Shown here one piece after another: positions 8,249-17,252 of a stretch of 64,000 nt of DNA. A model generated the notes under the pieces. The model ran no database searches, was not told the origin of the DNA, and was given only the letters and a program-made list of their open reading frames with translations. Origin of the DNA: Alloalcanivorax dieselolei B5 (GTDB lineage: Bacteria > Pseudomonadota > Gammaproteobacteria > Pseudomonadales > Alcanivoracaceae). The first letter of the stretch is position 1; the number at the start of each line of letters is the position of its first letter. The stretch spans positions 3,968,001 to 4,032,000 of the forward strand of contig NC_018691.1 in NCBI RefSeq assembly GCF_000300005.1, read 5' to 3'. Made by a program: the position numbers and the translations under genes.

Positions 8249-9103
8249 ATGAAACTGACCATTCTCAGCGGCCGGTCCGGATCCGGTAAGACCACGGCTC
8301 TGCAAGCACTGGAAGACCACGGTTATTACTGCGTGGACAACCTGCCTCTGGGCCTGTTGCCGCAACTGGCCGGGCAACTGGATGACGAGGACCGGGTGCT
8401 GGAGCGGGTGGCGGTGGGGATCGATGCCCGCAACCTGCCGCGACAACTGCTGGCCTTTCCCTCCACCCTGGCGGAACTGCGCAAGTTGCAGGTGGAAACG
8501 GAAATCATCTTTCTCGACGCCGATCACGGCACCCTGCTCAAACGCTTCAGTGCCACCCGGCGCCCACACCCGCTCAGCGGCGATGATCGCACTCTGGCCG
8601 ATGCCATCGCCTATGAAGCCGAACTGCTCTCCGACATCCGCATGCGCGCGGATCTGGTGATCGACACCAGCACTCTGGATGTCCACTCCCTGCGCAACCA
8701 GATCCGCCAGCGGGTAGCCGGCCGCAACGTCAAACTGTCGCTGTTGATCCAATCGTTCGGCTTCAAGAACGGTCTGCCCAACGACGCCGATCTGGTCTAC
8801 GACGTGCGCATGCTGCCCAATCCCCACTGGCACGGCGATCTGCGGGCCCTGACCGGTCGCGACGACAAAGTAGCGGCCTTCCTGCAATCTCATCAGGAAA
8901 CCGAGGATTTGATCGACGATATTTTCCAGTTTCTGGTTCGCTGGCTACCCCGCTATGCCGCCAACGACCGCAGTTACGTTACCGTTGCCATCGGCTGCAC
9001 CGGTGGCCGCCATCGCTCCGTCTATCTGGCCGAGCAGTTGGCTCAGCGCCTGCGCAATAAAGCCATCCCCCTGCATGTGCGGCATCGGGAGCTGGAGGGA
9101 TGA
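8249..9103 (+). CDS. rapZ: RNase adapter protein RapZ
   Basis: RapZ is a nucleotide-binding and RNA-binding protein that guides RNase E to the GlmZ sRNA and so controls GlmS and amino-sugar supply in E. coli. The 284-residue product has an N-terminal Walker A loop (SGRSGSGKTT) and Walker B-like IIFLDAD. The conserved C-terminal half includes IGCTGGRHRSVYLAEQLA and ends HVRHREL. MKLTILSGRSG at 8249 is the typical family start; an earlier in-frame ATG at 8192 adds a GC-rich, unconserved extension. Whether GlmZ exists in this organism is unknown. Confidence 0.94.
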   Translation: MKLTILSGRSGSGKTTALQALEDHGYYCVDNLPLGLLPQLAGQLDDEDRVLERVAVGIDARNLPRQLLAFPSTLAELRKLQVETEIIFLDADHGTLLKRFSATRRPHPLSGDDRTLADAIAYEAELLSDIRMRADLVIDTSTLDVHSLRNQIRQRVAGRNVKLSLLIQSFGFKNGLPNDADLVYDVRMLPNPHWHGDLRALTGRDDKVAAFLQSHQETEDLIDDIFQFLVRWLPRYAANDRSYVTVAIGCTGGRHRSVYLAEQLAQRLRNKAIPLHVRHRELEG

Positions 9104-9369
9104 TCGAGAGGGAACTCACCATCATCAACAAACTGGGACTGCATGCCCGCGCCGCCGCCAAAGTGGTCAGCGTGGCGTCACGTTACAGCTGCACTATTCA
9201 GGTGCTTCACAACGAGCGTCAGGTCGACGCCAAGAGCATCATGGGCCTGCTTACCCTCGGCGCCGCCAAAGGCACCAACCTCAGGGTGCGGGTGGACGGC
9301 GATGACGAGCAGCCGGCCATGGCGGAACTGGCCGACCTGTTCGCCCGCCGTTTCGACGAAGAAGAGTGA
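9100..9369 (+). CDS. npr: Phosphocarrier protein NPr
   Basis: NPr is the HPr paralogue of the nitrogen PTS, passing phosphate from PtsP to PtsN. The 89-residue protein has the active-site histidine in KLGLHARAA (His15) and the second conserved site in VDAKSIMGLL (Ser46 region). Its ATG overlaps the rapZ stop by 4 bp (ATGA). It is the last gene of the cluster, ending 8 bp before a large hairpin. Confidence 0.95.
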   Translation: MIERELTIINKLGLHARAAAKVVSVASRYSCTIQVLHNERQVDAKSIMGLLTLGAAKGTNLRVRVDGDDEQPAMAELADLFARRFDEEE

Positions 9370-9377
9370 AGAGGCCA

Positions 9378-9447
9378 CTGTAGGAGCTTGCCCTGCAAGC
9401 GAACTCTTTGAACGTTGCGCATTCGCTTGCAGGGCAAGCTCCTACAG
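9378..9447. repeat. REP-like paired inverted repeat (REPIN-type), first copy
   Basis: Two perfectly complementary 26-nt arms (9378-9403 and 9422-9447) surround an 18-nt loop. Read from the outside, each arm has the form GTAGGAGC-palindromic core-GCGAA, which matches the layout of Pseudomonas-type REP sequences arranged as an inverted pair. It separates the convergent npr and J-domain genes and would act as a bidirectional terminator or transcript stabiliser. A second pair with the same outline lies at 55738-55798. Confidence 0.75.
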
Positions 9448-9464
9448 CGGCTTCGTGGTCCGGT

Positions 9465-10769
9465 CTACTGCCCGTCCTTCCGCTCCCTCTCGCTGCGCGC
9501 CCAGTTGATGACATAACTGCGGCTGACGCGATCGTGCAGGAGATTCCCTTTCAGGAACAGGTTCACCAGGATCACCACCTTGCTGGTCAGCGCATTGACC
9601 ACTACGAACGCCATGACCCGCCATACATTGTGCAGGAATGACAGCCGCTCAAACTCCAGATTCGTTACCCTGAGCCCCAGCATCCGTTTCCCCGGAGTCG
9701 CCTGCCTGGGTCCTGCCTCCATGACCAGCGCCATCAGCATATAGGCCGGCACGGCGAGCATGGCAAAAAGTCCGAGGAAAGCGCCAACACCACTGGCATC
9801 GGCATCACCATTAGCATCCGCCACCATGACGCTCACCACCCATATCGGCATGACCAACAGCGCCACCAATACCAGCAGATCGATGACGATAGCGGCCATA
9901 CGCAGGGTCATGCCGGTGAAATAAAGGGTTTCGGGTGCCGGCTCGGAGCTTGCCTGACGCGACGGCGGCACCGTCTCCTTACCACCACGCAGCCCCTGCA
10001 ATAAGGCCTGATCGCCGGAAGAATTCGTATCCAGGGGGGCCAACACCCGATCCATGGCGGTATCGCCAAAACGGGCCGCCAGCAAGCCACGACGCCCTTC
10101 CCAATCGAACAGGCTGCTCAAATAAGCCAGTGTCACCGCATCCAGAGGCGGCTTGTTATCCTGCTGCCGAAGCCGCTCCACCAGCCCCGCCATCAGGGCA
10201 TCACCCAAACCATGGTGAAAGGCGCTGTCCAGCATCCAGGGACTGTTGGCGAGGAAACGCCATTCCTTCTCCTCAGCCGGCCGCCCCTCGCGCTCCAGCA
10301 AAGCCTGGCACTGGGTCAACAGTCGTTCGTGTTCACGACTGGCCGCCAGCCACTCGTCTTCTTCCGGCTCCCGTTCTTCCTCCCGCTCACGTGCCGCGGC
10401 CCAGGCCGGCTCCGGGTCCCGCGCCGGCGGGGGAGGCTGATCCTGGAACGCCGGCTCAGGTTCCACCGGAACCACCGGCGCTGGCCATTCCGGTGTCTCG
10501 GGCGGAAGCGGCTGAGTCTCGGCGGCCGTGGCAGGGGATTTCTTCTCCGTTCGCTTCCCGGTTTCCGTTTCCGGCTCCGTATCGCTGGCGGCAGCGGCAC
10601 GGGCACGTTGCTCGGCAAGGCCCAGGGCACGTTTGTAGGCGGCGTGCAAAGCCTGGAATTGCTCCGGATGTTCATCCGGGCGGGTGCTTTTCAGCAAGCG
10701 CGCGTAGGCACGCTTGACCGCCCGGGTATCCCCGGTGGCCTCAAGCCCCAGGACGCGCCAGGGATCCAT
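9465..10769 (-). CDS. J-domain/RDD-domain membrane protein, HscC partner
   Basis: The 434-residue protein begins with a J-like helical segment (DPWRVLGLEATGDTRAVKRAYARLLKS, residues 2-28). The classical HPD motif is replaced by RPD (TRPDEHPEQF), as I recall for the DjlB/DjlC co-chaperones of HscC. A Pro/Glu-rich charged linker (about 60-150) follows. The C terminus (about 285-420) is an RDD domain with three hydrophobic segments, including MAAIVIDLLVLVALLVMP and GKRMLGLRV. It would anchor the Hsp70 partner at the inner membrane. It overlaps the hscC stop by one base (TGATG). The fusion to an RDD domain is the unusual part. Confidence 0.75.
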   Translation of the reverse strand: MDPWRVLGLEATGDTRAVKRAYARLLKSTRPDEHPEQFQALHAAYKRALGLAEQRARAAAASDTEPETETGKRTEKKSPATAAETQPLPPETPEWPAPVVPVEPEPAFQDQPPPPARDPEPAWAAAREREEEREPEEDEWLAASREHERLLTQCQALLEREGRPAEEKEWRFLANSPWMLDSAFHHGLGDALMAGLVERLRQQDNKPPLDAVTLAYLSSLFDWEGRRGLLAARFGDTAMDRVLAPLDTNSSGDQALLQGLRGGKETVPPSRQASSEPAPETLYFTGMTLRMAAIVIDLLVLVALLVMPIWVVSVMVADANGDADASGVGAFLGLFAMLAVPAYMLMALVMEAGPRQATPGKRMLGLRVTNLEFERLSFLHNVWRVMAFVVVNALTSKVVILVNLFLKGNLLHDRVSRSYVINWARSERERKDGQ

Positions 10770-12454
10770 CAGAACCAGTCCTCACTCTCCAGACTGTCCA
10801 ATGCCTCCTTGAACTCCTTTTGGACCCGGGCGATGTCCAGAGGGTTTTGCCGGTCCAGAACCTGCTCGAACCGTCCCATCAGGTCCGCGATGAACTCCCG
10901 GCGGTCTCCCAGACTGGACTCATACAGTCGTTCGCCGCGGGCCAGAAGGGCACGGTTTTCCTCGCCGTCCCGGGGGTGAAACTTCAATGCCGCCAGACGT
11001 TGCAGGGATCTTGCCTTGTCGTCTTCGCTCAAGGCACCCGGCGTATGTTCGATCAACTGATAATAGGTCTTGCCGGTGGACTCCACCTTCACGTCCACTT
11101 CCAGAAGACCGTTCATGTCGTAGCTGTAACGGACAATCACGCTTTCCTGTCCACGTGGTCCCTTGGGCACCGTCACGCTCAACTCGCCCAGATAGACGTT
11201 CTTCTCCACCAGGCGGTTTTCGCCCTGATAGATCCGGATCTTCATCTTGGTTTGGTTGTTGGACGCGGTGGACAGATGGCGTTCCACACTGATCGGCACC
11301 ACGCTGTTGCGTTCGATGATGGGCAGAAAGTAATCGCCCAACCGGGGGTTGTCCTCGTTGATCACACCGGTGCCAAGTGTGTAGGGGCAAACATCGGTAA
11401 GCACCACGTCGTCCAGCCCTTCCCCCCGCGCCAGCAGGCCGGCCTGGATGGTCGCGCCCACGGCGACCACGGTATCCGGATCCAGATGACAGGAGGGCAG
11501 CCGGCCGAACATCTTGCCGACAGTGGAGCGGAACAACGCCAGGCGGGTGGAACCGCCCACCAAGACCACGTCATCCACCTTGTCAGGGTGCAAGTTGGCG
11601 TCCCGCAATGCCCTTTCGATGGGATGCTTCACTCTCAGTAACAGCGGCGTGACGACACGGGCGAACCACTCCGGCGTCACCTCGTGGGTCACCTCCCGGT
11701 CCCCCAACTTCAGGTTCAGAGTCTGGGCGTTGCCCAGGCGACGCTTGGCGCCTTCCATTTGCAGATACAGATTCTGCATCACACTGGCCGGCAAGGCATC
11801 CCGGCTCAGTCCATGCTCGGCCAGCACATCGTCGATCATGGCATCAACGAAATCCTCGCCGCCCAGGAAGTTATCGCCGGCGCTGGCGTGCACTTCCATC
11901 ACACCGTCGAAGAATTCCAGCAACGACACATCGAACGTGCCGCCCCCCAGGTCGAGAATCAGAAACAGCCCTTCCTGCTTCTCGTGGAGACCATAGGCCA
12001 TGGCCGCGGCGGTGGGCTCATTGATCAGCCGCCGAACCGTCAGCCCCGCCAGCTCCGCCGCCTGTTTGGTGGCGTGACGCTGGTTGTCGTTGAAATAGGC
12101 GGGAACGCTGATCACCGCTTCCGTCACGGTCTCCCCCAGGTAGGTCTCGGCGTCTTCCTTGAGCGAGCGCAAAACCAGGGAGGACAGCTCGGTGGTGCTG
12201 AAGCGCTGATCGCCAAGGGTAATCTTGTGGTCGGTGCCCATGAGGCGTTTGAACGCCGCCACCGTTCTGTCGCTATGATGAATCAGTCGCTGACGGGCGG
12301 TGCGGCCCACCATGATCTCTCCGCTGGCATCCACGCCCACCACGGACGGCGTCAGCACGTCGCCCAGGCGATTGGAAATCAGCTCCACCCCTTGCCCGGT
12401 CCAGACACCACACGCGCTGTTGGTGGTGCCCAGATCAATACCGATGATCGCCAT
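10769..12454 (-). CDS. hscC: Hsp70-family chaperone HscC-like
   Basis: The 561-residue protein is a complete Hsp70: ATPase motifs IGIDLGTTNS, VISVPAYFND, ILDLGGGTFDVS and VVLVGGSTRL, then a substrate-binding domain (ERNSVVPISVERHLSTA). The C-terminal lid is short and there is no acidic DnaK tail. Length and the coupled J-protein gene match HscC (YbeW) rather than DnaK or HscA. The ATG at 12454 is preceded by AAAGGAG; an earlier ATG at 12472 would place that ribosome site inside the gene. HscC substrates are poorly known; in E. coli it affects RpoD activity. Confidence 0.85.
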   Translation of the reverse strand: MAIIGIDLGTTNSACGVWTGQGVELISNRLGDVLTPSVVGVDASGEIMVGRTARQRLIHHSDRTVAAFKRLMGTDHKITLGDQRFSTTELSSLVLRSLKEDAETYLGETVTEAVISVPAYFNDNQRHATKQAAELAGLTVRRLINEPTAAAMAYGLHEKQEGLFLILDLGGGTFDVSLLEFFDGVMEVHASAGDNFLGGEDFVDAMIDDVLAEHGLSRDALPASVMQNLYLQMEGAKRRLGNAQTLNLKLGDREVTHEVTPEWFARVVTPLLLRVKHPIERALRDANLHPDKVDDVVLVGGSTRLALFRSTVGKMFGRLPSCHLDPDTVVAVGATIQAGLLARGEGLDDVVLTDVCPYTLGTGVINEDNPRLGDYFLPIIERNSVVPISVERHLSTASNNQTKMKIRIYQGENRLVEKNVYLGELSVTVPKGPRGQESVIVRYSYDMNGLLEVDVKVESTGKTYYQLIEHTPGALSEDDKARSLQRLAALKFHPRDGEENRALLARGERLYESSLGDRREFIADLMGRFEQVLDRQNPLDIARVQKEFKEALDSLESEDWF

Positions 12455-12489
12455 GGCCTCTCCTTTCGCCATTCACAGCCCCAAACGAA

Positions 12490-12516
12490 CGCCGGGCGGT
12501 ATCAAACCGCCCGGCG
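12490..12516 (-). terminator. Rho-independent terminator of the multispan membrane protein gene
   Basis: A perfect 11-bp GC stem (12490-12500 with 12506-12516) and a 5-nt loop are followed, reading the minus strand, by TTCGTTTGG. It lies 46 bp past the membrane protein stop and 36 bp before the hscC start. It separates the two minus-strand transcripts. Confidence 0.7.
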
Positions 12517-12562
12517 AGGATCCCGGCGCCAATTGGCATCGGGTAAGGTCATGCTGAGCGTA

Positions 12563-13492
12563 TCAGACAGAGGCAGGCTGCTGCGGCGCGGCTTCACCCA
12601 ACTCGAAGATATCGCGGAACGAGCAATAGATGGTGGCGGAGTACAGAGCCATCAGCACCAACATCACCAACAGCATCACCACACCGAACACGAACATCAG
12701 AATACCGCTGATCACGCCCTGTCCGAGCACTCCGGTAATCACTCCAACAATGATCGCCGCCGCGATACCCAGCACCAGGAAAATCAGGAAACCGATGATG
12801 CCGTACCACAGCATGGCCAGGAAATTGCGGAATACCGCGGTGAAACTCTCCACCATGGCCGCGAACGCATTACGCTGCCCGAAGAACACCAAAGGCACCT
12901 GGAACCAGATCGCCGCCATGTAGGGAATGATCAACAACAGAGAGACCAGGCCGAACAGGATCATCTTGGCGATGCCAAAGGCCGGGTTCATCATGGGCGC
13001 GGCGTAGGGGTCGGCAAAGGAGCTGAACATCATCATCAACTCACTGCCAAAGAACAGTGCGCCAAGAATGCCGATCAAAACAAAAAAGACCAGCATCGCC
13101 ACGATCTGCGCCAGACCGGCCATGAACAGCGGCCCGGTCTGATTGGAAAATCCGACGAAAAGGTCACCGAAGGAAAACGTGTTTTGCTCACGTACCCTGT
13201 GGGCAATGAAATACAAGCCGACGACGAATACCGGCGCGAACAGGGTGGGAATGAAAGTGCCGATAAAAGGAATAAACGCGGTGATCAGACCGATGGCCAT
13301 GAAAATCAGCAGGAAGACGAAAGTCGCCAATGCCCACATCAGCTTGTTCTGACTCACGATCCGCCATGCCTGCGCCCACCAGGCACCGCCGTTCCCCACC
13401 GGCCGCTTCTGCGCCTGCCCTACCGTTCCCGATCCCGCCTGTGTCACCAGCACATCCGCGCTGGGCCCCTGATATGGATTATTGGATTCCAT
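12563..13492 (-). CDS. Multispan membrane protein, BPSS1780-like family
   Basis: This 309-residue protein has a Pro/Gly-rich cytoplasmic N tail (ESNNPYQGPSADV) and about six hydrophobic segments, for example LMWALATFVFLLIFMAIGL, FVVGLYFIAHRV and IIGFLIFLVLGIAAAIIVGV. The pattern resembles the uncharacterised BPSS1780 membrane family. The ATG at 13492 has AAGGAG nine bases upstream; an in-frame ATG at 13531 adds 13 unconserved residues. Function unknown. It lies alone between pmbA and a strong terminator. Confidence 0.7.
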   Translation of the reverse strand: MESNNPYQGPSADVLVTQAGSGTVGQAQKRPVGNGGAWWAQAWRIVSQNKLMWALATFVFLLIFMAIGLITAFIPFIGTFIPTLFAPVFVVGLYFIAHRVREQNTFSFGDLFVGFSNQTGPLFMAGLAQIVAMLVFFVLIGILGALFFGSELMMMFSSFADPYAAPMMNPAFGIAKMILFGLVSLLLIIPYMAAIWFQVPLVFFGQRNAFAAMVESFTAVFRNFLAMLWYGIIGFLIFLVLGIAAAIIVGVITGVLGQGVISGILMFVFGVVMLLVMLVLMALYSATIYCSFRDIFELGEAAPQQPASV

Positions 13493-13557
13493 AATGTATG
13501 CTCCTTGTCCTTGGTTAAGCCAAACAGTCAATAGTCATTCTGAAAGACGAAAAACAG

Positions 13558-14913
13558 CTAGCGCCCGGCGACTTTCATGGGCGACAACAGTAACGAACCA
13601 CAGTGGATATTCCCCCTTCGATCCACATCCGTGCCACTGCCCAGAACGCCTCCGAACATATCCTTCAGATTTCCAGCAATAGTAAACTCTTGCAACGGTC
13701 GCTGTATAACGCCGTTTTCCACCCAGAACCCCGCGGCGCCGCGAGAATAGTCTCCTGTGACAAGGTTCACACCCTGTCCCATCACTTCGGTGACCAGAAT
13801 CCCCGTTCCCAGGCGACGCAACAGGGCTTCCCGGCTTTCCCCGGTGTCGCTCAGAATGACGTTATGTACTCCTCCTCCGTTACCGGTGGGTGACAATCCC
13901 AGCCGGCGGGCCGCGTACAGTCCCAGGGCATAGCCTTTGAGCTCGCCATCCTCGATGAAATCCTGGTCCCGGGTGGGCAGCCCATCGCCATCGAAGGGTG
14001 TGGAACCATTGCCGGCCGTCATCAACGGCCGCTCTCCCAAACGAAATCCCTCGGGCAACACCCGGGAGCCGAGTGCGTCACACAGGAAAGAGGCACGCCG
14101 ATACAGTGAGCCGCCGCTGATGGCACCGATCAAATGGCCAATCAGGCCACTCGCCATTTCCGCCGAGAACAGCAGCGGAAACTCGCCGGTGGCGGGCACA
14201 TCGGCCCCCAGCCTGGCCAGCGTGCGTTCACGGGCCTTTTCACCGACCTGCTCCGGGCTGGCCAGCAGCTCCGCACGACGGCCGCTGTCGTACCAGAATT
14301 GTCGCTGCATGCCGGCCTCATCCTGAGCCACCACCGCGCAGCTGCGGCTGTGATGGGTGCCGGCGAACCCCTCCAGAAAACCAGCGCTGGTGCCCAGCAC
14401 GTACAGACTGGCGCCGGTGCTGAGCGAAGCGCCCTCGGAATTGACGATGCGCGCATCGTCGCGAGCCACCGCCTCACACCGCTGTGCCTGTTCGATGGCC
14501 TGGTCGGTGGTCAATGCCCAGGGGTGGTACAAATCCAGATCCGGCACCTGATGCGCCAGCAAGCCGGCATCGGCGATACCCGAGTGGGGATCCTCCTCGG
14601 TATGGCGGGCAATGGCGCAGGCCGCGCGCACCGCGTCGCAGAGGCTTTCGCGGCGGTCATCCGAGGTGCTGGCCTGTCCCTTGCGATGGCCGAAGTACAC
14701 CGTCACCGACACACCCCGGTCACGATGAAACTCCACCGTTTCCACCTCACCGAGGCGGACGTCCACCGACAACCCTTGAGACAGAGACAAGTCGACTTCC
14801 GCATTGCTGGCGCCCTGGCGGCGCGCCTCTTCCAGTACAAAAGCCACGGTGTCCTTAGCCACATTCAACTGGTTTGGGCCGAGATCGGCTGACGGACGGG
14901 GGTGATCGGACAT
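13558..14913 (-). CDS. pmbA: Metalloprotease subunit PmbA (TldE)
   Basis: PmbA/TldE forms a heterodimeric protease with TldD that degrades unfolded peptides and matures microcin B17 in E. coli. The 451-residue product has the family blocks ASNAEVDLSLSQGLSVDVRLGE, the LIGAISGGSLYRRASFL segment and C-terminal GDYSRGAAGFWVENGVI. As usual for PmbA, it lacks the HExxxH zinc motif found in TldD. It is transcribed divergently from darP, and tldD lies about 2.3 kb to the right on the same strand. Confidence 0.94.
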   Translation of the reverse strand: MSDHPRPSADLGPNQLNVAKDTVAFVLEEARRQGASNAEVDLSLSQGLSVDVRLGEVETVEFHRDRGVSVTVYFGHRKGQASTSDDRRESLCDAVRAACAIARHTEEDPHSGIADAGLLAHQVPDLDLYHPWALTTDQAIEQAQRCEAVARDDARIVNSEGASLSTGASLYVLGTSAGFLEGFAGTHHSRSCAVVAQDEAGMQRQFWYDSGRRAELLASPEQVGEKARERTLARLGADVPATGEFPLLFSAEMASGLIGHLIGAISGGSLYRRASFLCDALGSRVLPEGFRLGERPLMTAGNGSTPFDGDGLPTRDQDFIEDGELKGYALGLYAARRLGLSPTGNGGGVHNVILSDTGESREALLRRLGTGILVTEVMGQGVNLVTGDYSRGAAGFWVENGVIQRPLQEFTIAGNLKDMFGGVLGSGTDVDRRGNIHCGSLLLSPMKVAGR

Positions 14914-14979
14914 AAAATAGGGTTTCCTTCAGCTTGATGGCGGAGCGTTCGTGTCGCGGCGGACCGGCTCCCATAAACA

Positions 14980-15519
14980 ATGACCGAGTATAACGAGCCC
15001 CTACCTCCCAGCAAAACGCAGCTCAAACAGGAAATGTCGGAGCTGCAGCAGACCGGGCTGGACATCATGGCGTTGAAACCGGCGCAACAGGCACGGCTGC
15101 CGCTCAATGACCCGCTGCGGCGGGCGCTGGAAGAGGCCCGCCGTATCACTAATGCCGATGCTCAACGCCGCCATGCGTTGTTTGTCGGCCGCCTGATTCG
15201 CGATGCCGAAACCGATGCCATTCTCTCCGCCCTGGCCGCGCTCAAGGACCCGGTACGGCAGCAGCGCCTGCTGCAATGGACCGAGCAGGTCATGGCAGCG
15301 GCCTCGGCCAAGGAAGCGGAACCGGTGATTCAGCAAATCCTTGAGTTCTATCCGCACGCGGACCGCCAGGCGCTGCGCAATCAGGCGCGCAACCTGATCA
15401 AGGCGCGCCTGGACGACCCCGGCGCCGCCGAACAGGAGCAACGTGAGCGCTTCAAGCGCGAGCGTAAGCGCTTTCTTGGCGTCCTCAACGATCTGGAAAG
15501 AAACGCGCCTTTGTATTGA
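14980..15519 (+). CDS. darP: Ribosome biogenesis factor DarP (YjgA)
   Basis: The 179-residue protein is the DUF615/YjgA family member: PPSKTQLKQEMSELQQ near the N terminus, LPLNDPLRRALEEARRI in the middle and HADRQALRNQARNLI toward the end, all in a mostly helical charged protein. DarP associates with immature 50S subunits and helps peptidyl-transferase centre maturation in E. coli. The pairing with divergent pmbA is the Pseudomonas arrangement. Confidence 0.92.
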   Translation: MTEYNEPLPPSKTQLKQEMSELQQTGLDIMALKPAQQARLPLNDPLRRALEEARRITNADAQRRHALFVGRLIRDAETDAILSALAALKDPVRQQRLLQWTEQVMAAASAKEAEPVIQQILEFYPHADRQALRNQARNLIKARLDDPGAAEQEQRERFKRERKRFLGVLNDLERNAPLY

Positions 15520-15530
15520 CGAAGCCGATG

Positions 15531-16709
15531 CTAGCCGATCGGCTCGCCATCGGCGGACAGCACTCCGGCGACAAACTGCACCAGCAACAGGGCCGACAAC
15601 AGCATCAGCGGTATCCGCCAATTACCGGCGCTATCGTGCAGCAGCCCCAGGGTCACCGGCCCCAAGGCCGCCAGCAGGTAACCGACGGACTGACACAGCC
15701 CGGACAGACCGGCGGCGGCCCGGGCGTCCGCGCCACGCAGAGCGATCAGCGTCAAACCGGTACTGATCATCGACCCTTGTCCAAGGCCAAGCAGCACCAC
15801 CCACAATACGGGCTGGCTGGTGGGCGCGATCATCAGAGCCGGGACACTGATCAGCAGCGGCACGTGCAACAGCACCATGGCCAGGCGCCGGTTACGCATT
15901 CGGGCAAAAAACAACGGCGCGCAAAAGTTGGCGGGCATACCGGACAGATTGAACAGGGTCAGCAATTCTCCCGCCCGGGCCTCGCTCATGCCGGCATCGA
16001 CGAAGACCGTCGCCAGCCAGGCGGTAAGGCTGTAGTACAACAGACTCTGCAAGCCGAAGAAGACACTGAACACCCAGGCACGGGGATTACGCCACAATCC
16101 CAACGACGGCGCCTTGCCGGGCGCGGCGGGGGTCCGGTATGGCAGCATGAAGCACCAGCCGATAGCACCGGCCAGGGCCACCAGCGCGCAAGCCGCCAGC
16201 GGATAACGCCAGTCACCACCGAAGGCATCCCGTACCGGCACCGCCATACCAGCGGCGGAAGCCGCTCCCAGGGTCATGGTGACCGAATAGAGCGCGGTCA
16301 GCGCCGCCACCTTGCGAGGGAAGCGGCCGCGCACCAGACTCGGGATCAGCACATTCATGACGGCGATGGCGGCACCCAGCAACACCGTGCCCGCCAGCAG
16401 CCAAAAGTAGCTGCCGAACAGTCGCAGCACCAACCCCAGGAACAGCAGCCATAGCGCCGTCAGCAGGACCGTCTCCAGCCCCCAGCGCTCGGCGAAGCGG
16501 GGCGAGAAAATCGACAACGCGCCAAAGCACAGCAACGGCAACGTGGTCAGCAGCCCCAAAGCACCACCGCTGAGCGCCAGATCCTCCCCCATGCCATTGG
16601 CCAGGGGGCCGATCACGACGATACCCACACGCAGGTTCAGCGCGATCAGCAACAGGGCAACGAGAAACAACGGTAACGGCAGGCGTCGCGCCTGCCCGCT
16701 ATTTGGCAT
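15531..16709 (-). CDS. MFS transporter, CynX/NimT family
   Basis: The 392-residue protein has about twelve hydrophobic segments. Its LNLRVGIVVIGPLANGM start and GMSEARAGELLTLFNLSGMPA centre are typical of the CynX/NimT (cyanate/nitroimidazole-type) branch of the major facilitator superfamily. It is probably an exporter of a small organic compound; the substrate cannot be inferred. It sits 4 bp after the cyclic-nucleotide-domain gene on the same strand, and these two are an insertion into the conserved pmbA-darP-tldD neighbourhood. Confidence 0.85.
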   Translation of the reverse strand: MPNSGQARRLPLPLFLVALLLIALNLRVGIVVIGPLANGMGEDLALSGGALGLLTTLPLLCFGALSIFSPRFAERWGLETVLLTALWLLFLGLVLRLFGSYFWLLAGTVLLGAAIAVMNVLIPSLVRGRFPRKVAALTALYSVTMTLGAASAAGMAVPVRDAFGGDWRYPLAACALVALAGAIGWCFMLPYRTPAAPGKAPSLGLWRNPRAWVFSVFFGLQSLLYYSLTAWLATVFVDAGMSEARAGELLTLFNLSGMPANFCAPLFFARMRNRRLAMVLLHVPLLISVPALMIAPTSQPVLWVVLLGLGQGSMISTGLTLIALRGADARAAAGLSGLCQSVGYLLAALGPVTLGLLHDSAGNWRIPLMLLSALLLVQFVAGVLSADGEPIG

Positions 16710-16713
16710 GGTC

Positions 16714-17181
16714 CTAACCCAATGGCAGCATGAAACGCGCCAGCCGGGACGAGGTCTGCCGCAGATGAGAGCACAACAGCGAGGCGATGTTCTCCATGAT
16801 CACCGCCGCCGCCCGGGGACGTCGGCGGCGCAATTGCTCAAACCCTTTGCGGGTCAGCACCACCAAAGCGGAGTCCTCCACCGCGCGTACGGTGGCGGAA
16901 CGGGGCTGTTGATCCACCAGTGCCATTTCACCCAGAGAATCACCGGGCTTGAGCTGGGCGATAACCACCTCGCCCTGCTCGGCATGATGTTTGATGATAT
17001 CGAGACGGCCGCTGGCGACGAAGCAGACAAAGTCGCTGTGATCCCCTTCCCGACACGCGGTTTCCCCCGCGTTCACCCGATTCACGAACACCAGTTTTTC
17101 CACCACGGCCAGCTCTTCGGCTTCCAGACCATCGAACAGCCGCATATGAGACAATAATTGCGACAACGGAATGCTCGGCAT
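16714..17181 (-). CDS. Cyclic nucleotide-binding domain protein
   Basis: This 155-residue protein is one CNB domain (about 10-130). The phosphate-binding cassette is intact: GDSLGEMALVDQQPRSATVRA keeps the glycine-glutamate pair that contacts ribose and the arginine that contacts phosphate. There is no DNA-binding helix-turn-helix, so it is not a CRP-type regulator; it may be a ligand-binding subunit. It is read together with the MFS gene 4 bp downstream, suggesting it modulates that transporter or shares its regulation. Confidence 0.8.
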   Translation of the reverse strand: MPSIPLSQLLSHMRLFDGLEAEELAVVEKLVFVNRVNAGETACREGDHSDFVCFVASGRLDIIKHHAEQGEVVIAQLKPGDSLGEMALVDQQPRSATVRAVEDSALVVLTRKGFEQLRRRRPRAAAVIMENIASLLCSHLRQTSSRLARFMLPLG

Positions 17182-17252
17182 TCCTGTACTCCCTGCAGTA
17201 CAACTCCACCAGCCCGGACGGGCTCTCTCTTCCTTTGCCCCTCACCGACTCC

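Noticed and set aside
11684-13534. A 616-codon plus-strand open frame antisense to hscC and the membrane protein gene
   Set aside because: The translation is rich in His, Gln and Arg with no domain, spans two real minus-strand genes and a terminator, and is typical of a shadow frame in GC-rich DNA.
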